NCBI RefSeq assembly: GCF_019097855.1
Contig: NZ_JAHRGL010000019.1
Span: 186,001-250,000 of the forward strand
Length of the DNA stretch: 64,000 nt
Direction of reading: 5' to 3'
Source of the DNA: Geopseudomonas aromaticivorans
Lineage (GTDB): Bacteria > Pseudomonadota > Gammaproteobacteria > Pseudomonadales > Pseudomonadaceae
Positions 53,860-64,000 of this stretch are shown one piece after another. Below the pieces are notes generated by a model. That model was not told the origin of the DNA. It made no database searches and saw nothing but the letters and a program-made list of their open reading frames with translations. The position numbers and the translations under genes were made by a program. Numbering within the stretch: the first letter of the stretch is position 1; the number at the start of each line of letters is the position of its first letter.

Positions 53860-54067
53860 GCGGCGGTTCCTGGTCGGGACCGTCGCCATCCTTGGTCGCG
53901 GCGTCGATACCGGCTTTGTGTTTGGGGTCTTCGTCGTCGAACAGGATGCTGTGCGCCGGGCCGTCGAGGTCGTCGTACTGGCCGCTGTCGACGGCCCAGA
54001 AGAACACCCAGATGGCCAGGCCGACCAGCACCACGGCGACCGGGATCAACAGGTAGAGTGCGGACAT
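53852..54067 (-). CDS. ccoS: Cbb3 oxidase maturation protein CcoS
   Basis: 71 aa, ATG 54067. One N-terminal TM helix (LYLLIPVAVVLVGLAIWVFF) is followed by WAVDSGQYDDLDGPAHSILF, the diagnostic CcoS motif (SGQ[YF]DDL..P...IL), and a polar tail (DDEDPKHKAG...). Required in other bacteria for cofactor insertion into CcoN. It lies 15 bases after ccoI. Confidence 0.95.
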   Translation of the reverse strand: MSALYLLIPVAVVLVGLAIWVFFWAVDSGQYDDLDGPAHSILFDDEDPKHKAGIDAATKDGDGPDQEPPRG

Positions 54068-54082
54068 GTAGGCGTCTCCGGG

Positions 54083-56545
54083 TCAGGTGGGGCTGGGGGT
54101 GGCCGGCAGGTGTGCGCTGGCGGCCGCGACTGGGTGGCGGCTGCCGGATACCCGACTCAGGCGCAGGGCGTTGACTACCACCACCAGGGAGCTCAGCGAC
54201 ATGCCGATGGCGGCCCAGCCTGGGGTGATCCAGCCGAGGGCGGCGAACGGCAGCACCAGGCCATTGTACAGGCAGGCCCAGACCAGGTTCTCGATGATGT
54301 TGCGGCGGGTGCGCCGCGCCACGGCGAAGGCCTGGACCAGGCTGTCGAGGTGGTTGGACAGCAACACGGCGTCGGCGCTGGTCTTGGCCAGGTCGGTGGC
54401 GCTGCCCATGGCCACGCTGATATCGGCGCCGGCCAGCACCGGCACGTCGTTGACGCCGTCACCGAGCATCAGCACGCGGTGGCCAGCCTCATGTAACTGG
54501 CGCAGTACGGCGAGTTTGTCGTCCGGGGTGAGTCCGCCGCGGGCGTCGGCGATGCCCAGCTCGGCGGCGACGCTGGCGACCATCGGCGAGCTGTCGCCGG
54601 AGAGCAGCAGCACCTGCCAGCCGCGCGCGTGGGCGGCCTCGATCAGCTGCGGGGCGTCTTCGCGCAGGCGATCGTCCAGACGGAACCAGGCCAGCGGGCC
54701 CCGCTCATCGCCGAGCAGCAGCCACTGGCCGGCTTCCCGAGGCATGGCGGGGGCCGGTTGCCCGGCGAGCTGGCTGACGAACGTTGGCTCGCCGATGCGC
54801 AGCACGCGGCCGTCGACTTCGCCCTGCAGGCCCTTGCCGGGCTCGCTGCAGACGTTGTCGGCGAGCAGGGGCGTGCGTCCGAAGGCGCGGGCAATCGGAT
54901 GTTCCGAGTGGCTTTCCAGGGCGGCGGCGAGGCTCAGGCAGGCGTTGCTGTCCCGATCGCCCAGCGCCCGTACTTCGCGCAGGGTCAGGCGTCCCTCGGT
55001 GAGCGTGCCGGTCTTGTCGACGATCAGGGTATCGATCTGGTTCAGCCCCTCCAGCACGTGGCCGCGGGTGACCAGCAAACCGAGCTTGTGCAGGCTCCCG
55101 GTGGCGGTGGTCAGGGCGGTCGGCGTAGCCAGCGACAGTGCGCAAGGGCAGGTGGCGACCAGCAGGGCGAGGACGATCCAGAAGGCCCTTTCGCTGTCGA
55201 TCTGCCACCAGATCGCGCCGACCACGGCGGCGACCAGCAGGACCACGACCAGGAACCACTGCGCTACCCGGTCGGCTAGTTCGGCCAGGCGCGGCTTGTC
55301 GACCTGGGCGCGCTCGAGCAGGCGGACGATGGCGGAGAGGCGGGTATCGTCACCCAGTGCCTCGACCTGCAGGGTCAGCGGTCCCTCGATGTTCAGCGTG
55401 CCGCCGGTGACGCGCTGGCCGGCGGTGCGCGGTTGCGGCAGGTATTCGCCGGTCAGCAGCGATTCGTCGATGCTCGATTGGCCGCTGAGGATCAGTGCAT
55501 CGGCGGGAATGACCGCGCCGGGAGGGACCTGCACGCGGTCGCCGACCTGCAGCTCGCTGAGCAGGATGCGCTGGCTGCGTTCCTGGGCGTCCAGGCGCAG
55601 GCAGGAGGCCGGCAGCAGGTTGACCAGCTGGGCGGTGACCTGGGCCGTCCGCTCGCGGGCGCGGCGCTCCAGGTAGCGACCGGCGAGCAGGAACAGGGCG
55701 AACATGCCAACGGCGTCGAAGTACAGCTCACCCTGCCCGCTGATGGTCGACCACAGGCCAGCGACATAGGCGCCGCCGATGGCCAGCGATACCGAAACGT
55801 CCATGGTCAGATGGCGGGTGCGCAGGTCGCGCAGGGCGCCGCGGAAGAACTGGCCGCAGCAGTAGAAGACGATGGGGGTGGTTAGGAACAGGCTGGTCCA
55901 GCGCAGGATGGCGTCGAAGTCGGCGCTGAGGTCGATGTTGAACTCGGGCCAGGTGGCCATGGCGGCCATCATCACCTGCATCCACAGCAGGCCGGCCACG
56001 CCGAGCTGGCGCAGTGCCTTGCGGTTTTCCCGCTGCATCTGTTCGGCCGCCGCGTCTGCGTGGTAGGGATGGGCGGCATAGCCGATCCGGCGCAGCTCGG
56101 CCAGCAACTGGCTGAGCGGCAGGCGGGCGTCATCCCAGGCCACCTGCAGGCGATGGTTGGACAGGTTGAGGCTGGCCTCGTTGACGCCGGGCAGTTTCTT
56201 CAGATGGTGTTCGATCAGCCAGGCGCAGGCCGCACAGCTGATGCCCTCGATCAGCAGGCAGGTCTGGGCCTGCTGCCCTTGGTGTTCCACCAGGCCTTGC
56301 TGAACGTCCGGGCGATCGTACAGGGCCAGCTCGTCGGCGAGGGCCTTGGGCAGTGCTTCGGGGTTGGCTGCGGTTTCGCTGCGGTGGCGATAGTAGCTAT
56401 CCAGCCCACCGGCGACGATGGCCTCGGCCACCGCCTGGCAGCCTGGACAGCACATGGCACGGTCTTCGCCGAGGACACGGGTCTGATAGGGGCTGCCGGC
56501 AGGTACCGGCAGCCCGCAGTGAAAGCAGGGCAGGGGAGCGGCCAT
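54083..56545 (-). CDS. ccoI: Copper-exporting P-type ATPase CcoI (FixI/CopA2)
   Basis: 820 aa. An N-terminal Cys-rich zinc/copper module (CFHCG at about 7-11; CCPGC at about 32-36) is followed by an HMA domain with IEGISCAACAWLIEHH (about 97-112), eight TM helices with the transmembrane CPC in VATCPCALSLATPTAL (about 463-478), the phosphorylation site VDKTGTLTEGRLT (about 509-521), and LMLGDGVNDVPVLAGADISV (about 693-712). It moves Cu+ to the periplasm for CcoN assembly. It lies between ccoS and ccoH. Confidence 0.95.
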   Translation of the reverse strand: MAAPLPCFHCGLPVPAGSPYQTRVLGEDRAMCCPGCQAVAEAIVAGGLDSYYRHRSETAANPEALPKALADELALYDRPDVQQGLVEHQGQQAQTCLLIEGISCAACAWLIEHHLKKLPGVNEASLNLSNHRLQVAWDDARLPLSQLLAELRRIGYAAHPYHADAAAEQMQRENRKALRQLGVAGLLWMQVMMAAMATWPEFNIDLSADFDAILRWTSLFLTTPIVFYCCGQFFRGALRDLRTRHLTMDVSVSLAIGGAYVAGLWSTISGQGELYFDAVGMFALFLLAGRYLERRARERTAQVTAQLVNLLPASCLRLDAQERSQRILLSELQVGDRVQVPPGAVIPADALILSGQSSIDESLLTGEYLPQPRTAGQRVTGGTLNIEGPLTLQVEALGDDTRLSAIVRLLERAQVDKPRLAELADRVAQWFLVVVLLVAAVVGAIWWQIDSERAFWIVLALLVATCPCALSLATPTALTTATGSLHKLGLLVTRGHVLEGLNQIDTLIVDKTGTLTEGRLTLREVRALGDRDSNACLSLAAALESHSEHPIARAFGRTPLLADNVCSEPGKGLQGEVDGRVLRIGEPTFVSQLAGQPAPAMPREAGQWLLLGDERGPLAWFRLDDRLREDAPQLIEAAHARGWQVLLLSGDSSPMVASVAAELGIADARGGLTPDDKLAVLRQLHEAGHRVLMLGDGVNDVPVLAGADISVAMGSATDLAKTSADAVLLSNHLDSLVQAFAVARRTRRNIIENLVWACLYNGLVLPFAALGWITPGWAAIGMSLSSLVVVVNALRLSRVSGSRHPVAAASAHLPATPSPT

Positions 56546-56556
56546 GTCGGGAACCG

Positions 56557-57063
56557 TCAGGGCGCGAGTTCGATGGCGTGGCCGCCTTCCAGGGTGAACT
56601 CATCGAACAGGCGCCAGTCCTTGCCGCCCTCCTGGCCAATCAGCTCGACGAAGCGGCGACCGCTGACGGCATCCTGCATCTGGCCTTTATACAGCCCGGC
56701 TTCACCGGCGACCGGTTGCAGGATGATGCGGCGATCACGCTCCGCCTGCGTCGGCGAGAGCAGGTTGAGCACCAGCTGGGGCGGCTGGCTGATGCCGGCC
56801 AGGCGCAGCTCTGCGACGCCGGCGGTGTCGTCGAGGGTGAGGGTGGCGTGCATGCCCAGGCGCGCGGCCAACTGCTCACGCTTGAGCGACTGGTTGATGC
56901 CCTTGCCGACGTCGTAATAGTCGTCGGAAATCAGGGTGTCGGGCTTGATCGTGGAGATGTAGGCCAGCCCCAACCCGAGCACCACCGAGAAGGCCAGGAT
57001 GCCAATGATGAACCAGGCCCAGAACTGCTTGTACCAGCGGGTGGTGATCTCGGGGTGTGGCAT
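56557..57063 (-). CDS. ccoH: Cbb3 assembly protein CcoH (FixH family)
   Basis: 168 aa from ATG 57063. A GTG at 57069 would add two residues. It opens [20 protein letters not shown], with one TM helix (about 14-37), then [20 protein letters not shown] (about 47-66), the family's YYxxGxxIN motif. The rest is a periplasmic beta-rich domain ending GHAIELAP. It stabilises cbb3 assembly intermediates. It starts 14 bases after the ccoG stop. Confidence 0.93.
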   Translation of the reverse strand: MPHPEITTRWYKQFWAWFIIGILAFSVVLGLGLAYISTIKPDTLISDDYYDVGKGINQSLKREQLAARLGMHATLTLDDTAGVAELRLAGISQPPQLVLNLLSPTQAERDRRIILQPVAGEAGLYKGQMQDAVSGRRFVELIGQEGGKDWRLFDEFTLEGGHAIELAP

Positions 57064-57077
57064 GCTCACTCTCTATC

Positions 57078-58496
57078 TCAGCGGACGCTTGGGCCGATGA
57101 AGCGGCTTTCGGCGTCGAAGGTTTTGCCAGGAATGTCGGCGGCCTGAATTGTAAAGAGAATCTCGTTGGCGCTGGAAGGCAGTTTTTCCGGGTCGATGTA
57201 AAGCTCGATCGGCACGGAGAGTATTTCGCCAGCCAGTGCCTTGACCTCGCGCTTGCCTTCGAGCATCAGGCCGTCGAGGCCGGAGACGTCGATGGTGTAG
57301 ACGTGGTTGCGCTGATCCTTGTTCATGATCTTCAGCGTGTAGACGTTCTCGATCAGGCCGCCCTGGCTTTCGCGATAGAGCACGCGGTCCTTGATGACAT
57401 CGAGTTCGGCCAGCGGACGCATGTACAGCGCGGTAGCGAAGGCGCCCATCATGATGATCAGGGCGGCGGCATAGCCGATCAGGCGCGGCCGCACGAGGTG
57501 GGTCTTCTGGCCAGAGAGGTTGTGTTCGGTTGTATAGCCGACCAGTCCCCGCGGGTAGCCCATCTTGTCCATGATGCTGTCGCAGGCGTCGACGCAGGCG
57601 GCGCAGCCGATGCAGGCGATCTGCAGGCCGTTGCGGATGTCGATGCCGGTCGGGCAGACGTTCACGCACATCTTGCAGTCGATGCAGTCACCGAGGCCCA
57701 TGGCCTTGTAGTCGGCTTCCTTCTTGCGCGGACCGCGCAGCTCGCCACGCTTCTCGTTGTAGGAAACGATCAGGGTGTCCTTGTCGAACATCACGCTCTG
57801 GAAGCGCGAGTAGGGGCACATGTGGATGCACACCTGCTCGCGCAGCCAGCCGGCGTTGCCGTAGGTGGCCAAGGTGAAGAAGCCGACCCAGAACAGCGCC
57901 CAACCTTCGATATTGAGGGTGAAGAGGTCGACGGTCAGCTGGCGAATCGGGGTGAAGTAGCCGACGAAGGTCAGTGCCGTGAGCAGGGCCACGCCCAGCC
58001 AGATCGCGTGCTTGGCGCTTTTGCGCAGGAATTTCTCGGCACTCATCGGCTGCTTGTCGAGCTTCATGCGCTGGTTGCGGTCACCCTCGGTGACCTTTTC
58101 CGCCCACATGAACACCCAGGTCCATACGCTCTGCGGGCAGGTATAGCCACACCAGACACGACCGGCGAATACGGTGATGAAGAACAGGCCGAAGGCACAG
58201 ATGATCAGCAGCCAGGACAGCAGCATGAAGTCCTGTGGCCAGAAGGTGGTGCCGAAGATGTAGAACTTGCGCTCCGGCAGGTTCCACCAGACGGCTTGGC
58301 GGTCGCCCCAGTTGAGCCAGGCGGTTCCGAAGAACATCAGGAACAGGAAGGCACCGCTGACCATGCGGATGTTGCGGAACAGGCCGGTGAAGGCCTTGGT
58401 GTAGATCATCTCGCGCTTGGCGTAGAGATCGACGCTTTCGCCTTTCTTGGCGGGGGAGGGGGGGGTTACATCCTGGACGGGGATCTTCTCGCTCAT
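57078..58496 (-). CDS. ccoG: Cbb3 maturation protein CcoG (FixG family, 2[4Fe-4S])
   Basis: 472 aa. It has about five TM helices. A membrane-side Cys motif RVWCGYTCPQSVWTWVFMWA (about 111-130) is followed by CPYSRFQSVMFDKDTL. Two ferredoxin clusters follow (CIDCKMCVNVCPTGIDI, about 273-289; CIGCAACVDACD, about 297-308), and an Ig-like C-terminal domain begins after the last TM helix. In other bacteria CcoG acts as a cupric reductase for cbb3 assembly. Upstream is the ccoP1 terminator, so ccoG should have its own promoter in 58497-58678. Confidence 0.95.
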   Translation of the reverse strand: MSEKIPVQDVTPPSPAKKGESVDLYAKREMIYTKAFTGLFRNIRMVSGAFLFLMFFGTAWLNWGDRQAVWWNLPERKFYIFGTTFWPQDFMLLSWLLIICAFGLFFITVFAGRVWCGYTCPQSVWTWVFMWAEKVTEGDRNQRMKLDKQPMSAEKFLRKSAKHAIWLGVALLTALTFVGYFTPIRQLTVDLFTLNIEGWALFWVGFFTLATYGNAGWLREQVCIHMCPYSRFQSVMFDKDTLIVSYNEKRGELRGPRKKEADYKAMGLGDCIDCKMCVNVCPTGIDIRNGLQIACIGCAACVDACDSIMDKMGYPRGLVGYTTEHNLSGQKTHLVRPRLIGYAAALIIMMGAFATALYMRPLAELDVIKDRVLYRESQGGLIENVYTLKIMNKDQRNHVYTIDVSGLDGLMLEGKREVKALAGEILSVPIELYIDPEKLPSSANEILFTIQAADIPGKTFDAESRFIGPSVR

Positions 58497-58678
58497 CGGT
58501 CTCTACCACAGCTTGGGAATGGGCGCCCCTGTCGGTACATGGCCGGCTGGGATCATTTCACCTTCCTGATAATGTTACGCCTAATGCCGTTCATCTGCAT
58601 GCGACGCTAGGTCGCGTAAGCGCCATGGCGGCCTGGCCGTCTTTGTGCTGTGTAGAGATTGGTGCCGGGCTAGAAAGC

Positions 58679-58715
58679 AAAACGCCGCTTTCCGGCAAGC
58701 GGAAAGCGGCGTTTT
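58679..58715 (-). terminator. Strong bidirectional-looking intrinsic terminator of ccoNOQP-1
   Basis: Perfect 16-nt arms, AAAACGCCGCTTTCCG (58679-58694) and its complement at 58700-58715, around GCAAG. The stem ends in a TTTT run on the minus strand, 18 bases after the ccoP1 stop. Confidence 0.85.
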
Positions 58716-58733
58716 GGACTTCAGCAGAGAGCG

Positions 58734-59648
58734 TTACTGCTGCGGAGCCTTCTGCGACAGGCTGTACACGTAGGCAGCCAGCAGGTGCACCTTGTCGTTG
58801 CCGAGCATGTCCTTCTGCGCAGGCATCTTGCCGTTACGGCCAAAGCGCAGGGTCTGCTGAACCTGGGCAAAGCTGGAGCCGTACAGCCAGGTGCCGTCGG
58901 TGAGGTTCGGGGCGCCCATGGCCTGGGTACCCTTGCCTTCAGCGCCGTGGCAGACCGCGCAGTTGGTGGCGAAGGTCTTCTGACCGGCCGCGATGTCCAC
59001 GCCTTCGGGGTTCTTCAGGCCGGACAGGCTGCGCACATAGCCGGCGACGTTCTTGATGCCTTCTTCGCCGAGGATGTCCTTCCAAGCCGGCATGGCGGCC
59101 TGACGGCCGCCCATGATGGTGGTCTTGATGGTGTCGGCTTCGCCGCCATACAGCCAGTCATGGTCGGTCAGGTTCGGGAAGCCGTAGGCACCCTTGGCGT
59201 CGGATCCGTGGCACACGGAGCAGTTGGAGGCGAACAGGCGTGCACCCATTTTCAGGGCCTGTTCGTCCTTGGCTACCTCGGCCACCGGCATGGCGGCGAA
59301 CTTGGCATACAGCGGACCGTATTGCTCGTCAGCGCGGGCCATCTCCTTCTTCCACTGGTTGACGCCGGTCCAGCCTTCCGCATAACCCGGCAGGACGCCT
59401 TTCCAGTTGCCCAGGCCCGGGTAGAGGATCAGGTAGCCGACGGCAAAGATCAGGGTGCCGATGAACAGCATGAACCACCAGCGCGGCAGCGGATTGTCAT
59501 ACTCCTCGATGCCGTCGAAGGTGTGACCCATGGTCTGGTCGGTGGTGTCAGGGCGCTGTCCCTTGCGGGTCGCGAAGATCAGCCAAGTCAGCGCCACTAT
59601 GGTGCCGAGGCTGAGTATGGTGATGTACCAATTCCAGAAACTGGTCAT
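58734..59648 (-). CDS. ccoP1: Cbb3 cytochrome c oxidase diheme subunit CcoP1
   Basis: 304 aa. N-terminal TM helix ([20 protein letters not shown]), then [26 protein letters not shown] and a second TM helix (about 57-77). Two c-type heme motifs, CSVCHG (about 144) and CAVCHG (about 231), with Met ligands in the following loops. Transfers electrons towards CcoO/CcoN. Its C-terminal two thirds are almost identical to CcoP2, and the N-terminal third less so. Confidence 0.96.
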   Translation of the reverse strand: MTSFWNWYITILSLGTIVALTWLIFATRKGQRPDTTDQTMGHTFDGIEEYDNPLPRWWFMLFIGTLIFAVGYLILYPGLGNWKGVLPGYAEGWTGVNQWKKEMARADEQYGPLYAKFAAMPVAEVAKDEQALKMGARLFASNCSVCHGSDAKGAYGFPNLTDHDWLYGGEADTIKTTIMGGRQAAMPAWKDILGEEGIKNVAGYVRSLSGLKNPEGVDIAAGQKTFATNCAVCHGAEGKGTQAMGAPNLTDGTWLYGSSFAQVQQTLRFGRNGKMPAQKDMLGNDKVHLLAAYVYSLSQKAPQQ

Positions 59649-59830
59649 TCGTGCTTACTCCCAGAAGCTTTTTCTTCACGCTTTTCGGATTTGGGCTCGT
59701 CAGCGAAGGGCAGGTTGGCCGCCTCGTCAAAGCCTTTCTTGCGTCTGCCGCTGAAGGCCCAGACCAGCAGGCCTACGAATGCGACCAGTACCAGGGCGGT
59801 GCCCAGGCCACGCAGAGTCCCGATATCCAT
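59645..59830 (-). CDS. ccoQ1: Cbb3 oxidase subunit CcoQ1
   Basis: 61 aa overlapping ccoP1 by 4 bases (ATGA). One TM helix, [20 protein letters not shown] (about 10-29), with [18 protein letters not shown], the usual CcoQ/FixQ pattern. Small stabilising subunit. The second cbb3 operon has no equivalent gene. Confidence 0.93.
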   Translation of the reverse strand: MDIGTLRGLGTALVLVAFVGLLVWAFSGRRKKGFDEAANLPFADEPKSEKREEKASGSKHE

Positions 59831-59836
59831 AGCGAG

Positions 59837-60447
59837 TTACCGTTTGTTCTTGAGGCTGGTGCCGAGGACCTGCAGGTACGCGACCAGCGCGTCCATTTCG
59901 GTCTTGCCCTTGACTGCGTCACGGGCCCCGGCCATGTCTTCCTGGGTGTAAGGCACGCCCACGGATTTCAGTGCCTTCATCTTGGTCGCGGTGTCCTTGC
60001 CCTCGAGCTTGTTCTCCACGAGCCACGGGTAGGCCGGCATCTTCGATTCAGGCACTACGTTGCGCGGGTTGTACAGGTGGGCGCGATGCCAGTCGTCCGA
60101 GTAGCGGCCGCCGACGCGAGCCAGGTCAGGACCGGTACGCTTGGAGCCCCACAGGAACGGGTGGTCGTAGACGCTTTCGCCGGCGACCGAGTAGTGGCCA
60201 TAGCGCTCGGTTTCGGCGCGGAACGGACGCACCATCTGCGAGTGGCAGCCGACACAGCCTTCACGGATGTAGATGTCGCGGCCTTCCAGCTGCAGTGCGG
60301 TGTAGGGCTTGAGACCCTCGACCGGCTGGGTGGTTTCCTTCTGGAAGAACAGCGGAACGATCTGGGTCAGGCCGCCGATGCTGACGGCGATGACCATCAG
60401 CAGCGTCATCAGGCCGATGTTCTTCTCGATGATTTCGTGCTTGTTCA

Positions 60448-60448
<1 letters not shown>
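59837..60448 (-). CDS. ccoO1: Cbb3 cytochrome c oxidase monoheme subunit CcoO1
   Basis: 203 aa. An N-terminal TM anchor ([20 protein letters not shown]) is followed by the single heme motif [15 protein letters not shown] (about 62-76) and [20 protein letters not shown] (about 112-131). Met ligand likely in [11 protein letters not shown]. Translation is coupled to ccoN1 (TGATG overlap). Confidence 0.96.
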
Positions 60449-61890
<1,442 letters not shown>

Positions 61891-62247
61891 TTCAAGGGGT
61901 TCCACGGTTATGGACTTTCGGGACAAAAAACGGCCGCAAGTATGGAGAAAGCAGGTAACCATTGCAACGCAACCTCTTGGCTGACAAGGGGTTGCGGGTA
62001 CACGGCGTGCTGCCGATCCAGGCGTGCTGACCTGATCGTTATGACGCGCAACGGAGTCTCGAAAGACGCCGCAAGGGTGATGTCGCGTTGTTTTTGTAAC
62101 GGCGTGCGACTAGGTAGGAGAGCTTAGTCCTCGGGGCGTGGACTGTGAAGAAAGCTTTGGGATGGGTGCGACACTTGGTCGCGTGCGGAAGGGGTTTCGG
62201 CGGGGAGGGGTTAGGGCGCGCCGCCTTGCACGGCGCGCCCGTCCGAC
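61891..62247. other. 357-bp intergenic region between the two cbb3 operons
   Basis: Contains the leftward promoter of ccoN1 and, at its right end, the ccoP2 hairpin (62214-62240). I found no TTGAT-N4-ATCAA-like site and no gene. A clear -35/-10 pair could not be assigned. Confidence 0.5.
62214..62240 (-). terminator. Hairpin downstream of ccoP2
   Basis: GGGCGCGCCG (62214-62223) and CGGCGCGCCC (62231-62240) around a 7-base loop, 7 bases after the ccoP2 stop. A stable GC stem, but followed on the minus strand by TAACCCC rather than a U-run, so it may terminate weakly or protect the 3' end. Confidence 0.55.
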
Positions 62248-63159
62248 TTACTTGGCGGGTTGTTGCGACAGGCTGTACACGTAGGCAGCCAGCAGGTGGA
62301 CCTTGTCGTTGCCGAGCATGTCCTTCTGCGCCGGCATCATGCCGTTACGACCAAAGCGCAGGGTCTGCTGAACCTGAGCGAAGCTGGAGCCGTACAGCCA
62401 GGTGCCGTCGGTGAGGTTCGGGGCGCCCATGGCCTGGGTACCCTTGCCTTCGGCGCCGTGGCAGACCGCACAGTTGGTGGCGAAAGTCTTCTGGCCAGCC
62501 GCGATGTCCACGCCTTCGGGGTTCTTCAGGCCGGACAGGCTGCGCACATAGCCAGCGACGTTCTTGATGCCTTCCTCGCCGAGGATGTCCTTCCAGGCCG
62601 GCATCGCGGCCTGACGGCCGCCCATGATGGTGGTCTTGATGGTGTCGGCTTGGCCGCCATACAGCCAATCATGGTCGGTCAGGTTCGGAAAACCAAAGGC
62701 GCCCTTGGCGTCGGAGCCATGGCATACGGAGCAGTTGGAGGCGAACAGACGAGAGCCCATCTTCAGGGCCTGTTCGTCCTTGGCTACCTCGGCCACCGGC
62801 ATGGCGGCGAACTTGGCATACAGCGGGCCGTACTGCTCGTTGGCGCGATCCATTTCGCGTTGCCACTGGCTGACCTGGGTCCAGCCGCCCTCGTAGCCCG
62901 GCAGGACGCCTTTCCAGGTGCCCAGGCCCGGGTAGAGGACCAGATACAGCGCACCGAAGATCAGGGTGCCGAGGAACAGCATGAACCACCAACGCGGCAG
63001 CGGGTTGTCGTACTCCTCGATGCCGTCGAAGGTGTGCCCCATGGTCTGGTCCGTGGTGTCCGGACGCTGGCCCTTGCGGGTTGCGAAAATCAGCCACGTC
63101 AACGCCAGCAGGGTGCCGACGGTGAGGATGGTGATGTAGATACTCCAAAAGCCTGTCAT
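62248..63159 (-). CDS. ccoP2: Cbb3 cytochrome c oxidase diheme subunit CcoP2
   Basis: 303 aa. Same layout as CcoP1: TM helix ([20 protein letters not shown]), [20 protein letters not shown], a second TM helix, and heme motifs CSVCHG and CAVCHG. Differences from CcoP1 cluster in the first ~120 residues (for example [20 protein letters not shown]). From [16 protein letters not shown] onward the two are nearly the same. It follows ccoO2 with only 29 bases between. Confidence 0.96.
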   Translation of the reverse strand: MTGFWSIYITILTVGTLLALTWLIFATRKGQRPDTTDQTMGHTFDGIEEYDNPLPRWWFMLFLGTLIFGALYLVLYPGLGTWKGVLPGYEGGWTQVSQWQREMDRANEQYGPLYAKFAAMPVAEVAKDEQALKMGSRLFASNCSVCHGSDAKGAFGFPNLTDHDWLYGGQADTIKTTIMGGRQAAMPAWKDILGEEGIKNVAGYVRSLSGLKNPEGVDIAAGQKTFATNCAVCHGAEGKGTQAMGAPNLTDGTWLYGSSFAQVQQTLRFGRNGMMPAQKDMLGNDKVHLLAAYVYSLSQQPAK

Positions 63160-63188
63160 GGATTATTACTCCTGGCTAAGGCCGCGCT

Positions 63189-63800
63189 TCAGCGCTTGCT
63201 CTTGAGGCTGGTACCGAGGACCTGCAGGTACGCGACCAGTGCGTCCATTTCGGTCTTGCCCTTGACTGCGTCACGGGCCCCGGCCATGTCTTCCTGGGTG
63301 TAGGGCACGCCCACGGCATGCAGCGCTTTCATCTTGGTCGCGGTGTCCTGGCCGTCGAGCTTGTTCTCCACCAGCCACGGGTAGGCCGGCATCTTCGACT
63401 CGGGCACTACGTTGCGTGGGTTGTACAGGTGGGCGCGGTGCCAGTCGTCCGAGTAGCGGCCGCCGACGCGAGCCAAGTCCGGACCGGTACGCTTGGAGCC
63501 CCACAGGAACGGATGGTCGTAGACGCTTTCGCCGGCGACCGAGTAGTGACCATAGCGCTCGGTCTCGGCGCGGAACGGACGCACCATCTGCGAGTGGCAG
63601 CTGACGCAGCCTTCCTTGATGTAGATGTCACGGCCTTCCAGTTGCAGCGCGGTATAGGGCTTGAGGCCCTCGACCGGCTGGGTGGTTTCCTTCTGGAAGA
63701 ACAGCGGGACGATCTGGGTCAGGCCGCCGATGCTGACAGCGAAGACCATCAGCAGCGCCATCAGGCCGATGTTCTTCTCGATGATTTCGTGCTTGTTCAT
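63189..63800 (-). CDS. ccoO2: Cbb3 cytochrome c oxidase monoheme subunit CcoO2
   Basis: 203 aa, differing from CcoO1 at only about a dozen positions (for example [14 protein letters not shown] against [14 protein letters not shown]). The heme motif is CVSCHS (about 65-70). It overlaps the ccoN2 stop as TGATG, as in operon 1. Confidence 0.96.
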   Translation of the reverse strand: MNKHEIIEKNIGLMALLMVFAVSIGGLTQIVPLFFQKETTQPVEGLKPYTALQLEGRDIYIKEGCVSCHSQMVRPFRAETERYGHYSVAGESVYDHPFLWGSKRTGPDLARVGGRYSDDWHRAHLYNPRNVVPESKMPAYPWLVENKLDGQDTATKMKALHAVGVPYTQEDMAGARDAVKGKTEMDALVAYLQVLGTSLKSKR

Positions 63801-64000
63801 CAGTGAGCTCCTTCAACCACGAACTGCGCCGCGGCTTCGATTTCCGCCGGCTTGGCAGCACGCACGGTGCGCCAGGTGTTGTAGGCCATCAGCAGCATGC
63901 CGGTGAGGAAGAAGGCGCCGCCGATCATGCGTACCAGGAAGCCCGGATGGCTGGCTTCGAGGGCTTCAACGAAGGAGTAGGTCAGGGTACCGTCTTCGTT
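63800..64000 (-). CDS. ccoN2: Cbb3 catalytic subunit CcoN2, C-terminal part (cut by window edge)
   Basis: About 66 codons up to the stop at 63800 are visible. The frame ends QFVVEGAH, like the FVVEGAH end of CcoN1, and further in has [20 protein letters not shown] and the last TM helix ([20 protein letters not shown]). The rest, including its promoter, lies to the right of the window. Confidence 0.93.
   Translation of the reverse strand, partial: NEDGTLTYSFVEALEASHPGFLVRMIGGAFFLTGMLLMAYNTWRTVRAAKPAEIEAAAQFVVEGAH

Noticed and set aside
57057-58610. 517-codon plus-strand frame opposite ccoG
   Set aside because: Antisense shadow of ccoG. Repetitive His/Asp/Val-rich translation, no domain.
61891-62247. 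Anr box upstream of ccoN1
   Set aside because: No TTGAT-N4-ATCAA-like sequence with one or two mismatches was found there.

Overview
The window looks like a Pseudomonas chromosome (Pseudomonas sensu lato, gammaproteobacteria). The right half, on the minus strand apart from the plus-strand block dnaX-ybaB-recR, carries anr, hemN, ccoS, ccoI, ccoH, ccoG, and then two tandem cbb3 oxidase operons (ccoNOQP and ccoNO-P). This order is characteristic of pseudomonads. Most of the window is GC-rich. The first ~6.5 kb is visibly AT-rich and has the look of acquired polysaccharide-specificity DNA.

Layout. (1) 1-16.77 kb, minus strand: exopolysaccharide locus A. It reads leftward from an RfaH/ops (JUMPstart) element at 16751-16765: a beta-CASP metallo-hydrolase, a secreted Lys/Ala-rich protein, an outer-membrane beta-barrel, a Wza-like export protein, a Wzc-like tyrosine kinase, a CpsB-type PHP phosphatase, a VpsP-like protein and a polyprenyl-phosphate sugar transferase. 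The AT-rich block follows: flippase, nitroreductase-like protein, polysaccharide pyruvyl transferase, glycosyltransferase, a truncated ORF, an IS110/IS1111 transposase remnant, and the start of an EpsG-like membrane protein cut by the window edge. (2) 16.97-17.5 kb: rfaH. (3) 17.9-22.8 kb, plus strand: a WbpM-type nucleotide-sugar dehydratase, then a DUF1800/DUF1501 pair with a Tat-type leader. (4) 22.8-43.1 kb, minus strand: polysaccharide locus B, again headed by an ops element (43091-43105). It contains a small secreted low-complexity protein, a second wza/wzc/cpsB set, wbpO and wbpP (UDP-GalNAcA supply), Wzx, Wzy, two glycosyltransferases, a PaaK/CapK-like ligase, a PglC-like initiating transferase, a GNAT/FemAB-like acyltransferase, a NodB-type deacetylase, a formyltransferase, a DegT aminotransferase and an OafA-SGNH acyltransferase. 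(5) 43.1-44.16 kb: about 1 kb without a convincing gene. (6) 44.16-47.14 kb: a hybrid sensor kinase. (7) 47.4-50.7 kb, plus strand: 4.5S RNA, dnaX, ybaB, recR. (8) 50.8-64 kb, minus strand: the anr-hemN-cco respiratory region, running off the right edge inside ccoN2.

How it fits together. Both polysaccharide loci look like Wzx/Wzy-type systems with a phosphoregulated co-polymerase (Wzc plus PHP phosphatase). The RfaH encoded between them probably acts at the two ops sites to keep these very long transcripts elongating. Locus B has the enzymes expected for an acidic, N-formylated and acylated repeat unit. The respiratory half is a standard Anr-linked microaerobic module. An Anr-box-like site lies upstream of hemN, and the second cbb3 operon has no room for ccoQ.
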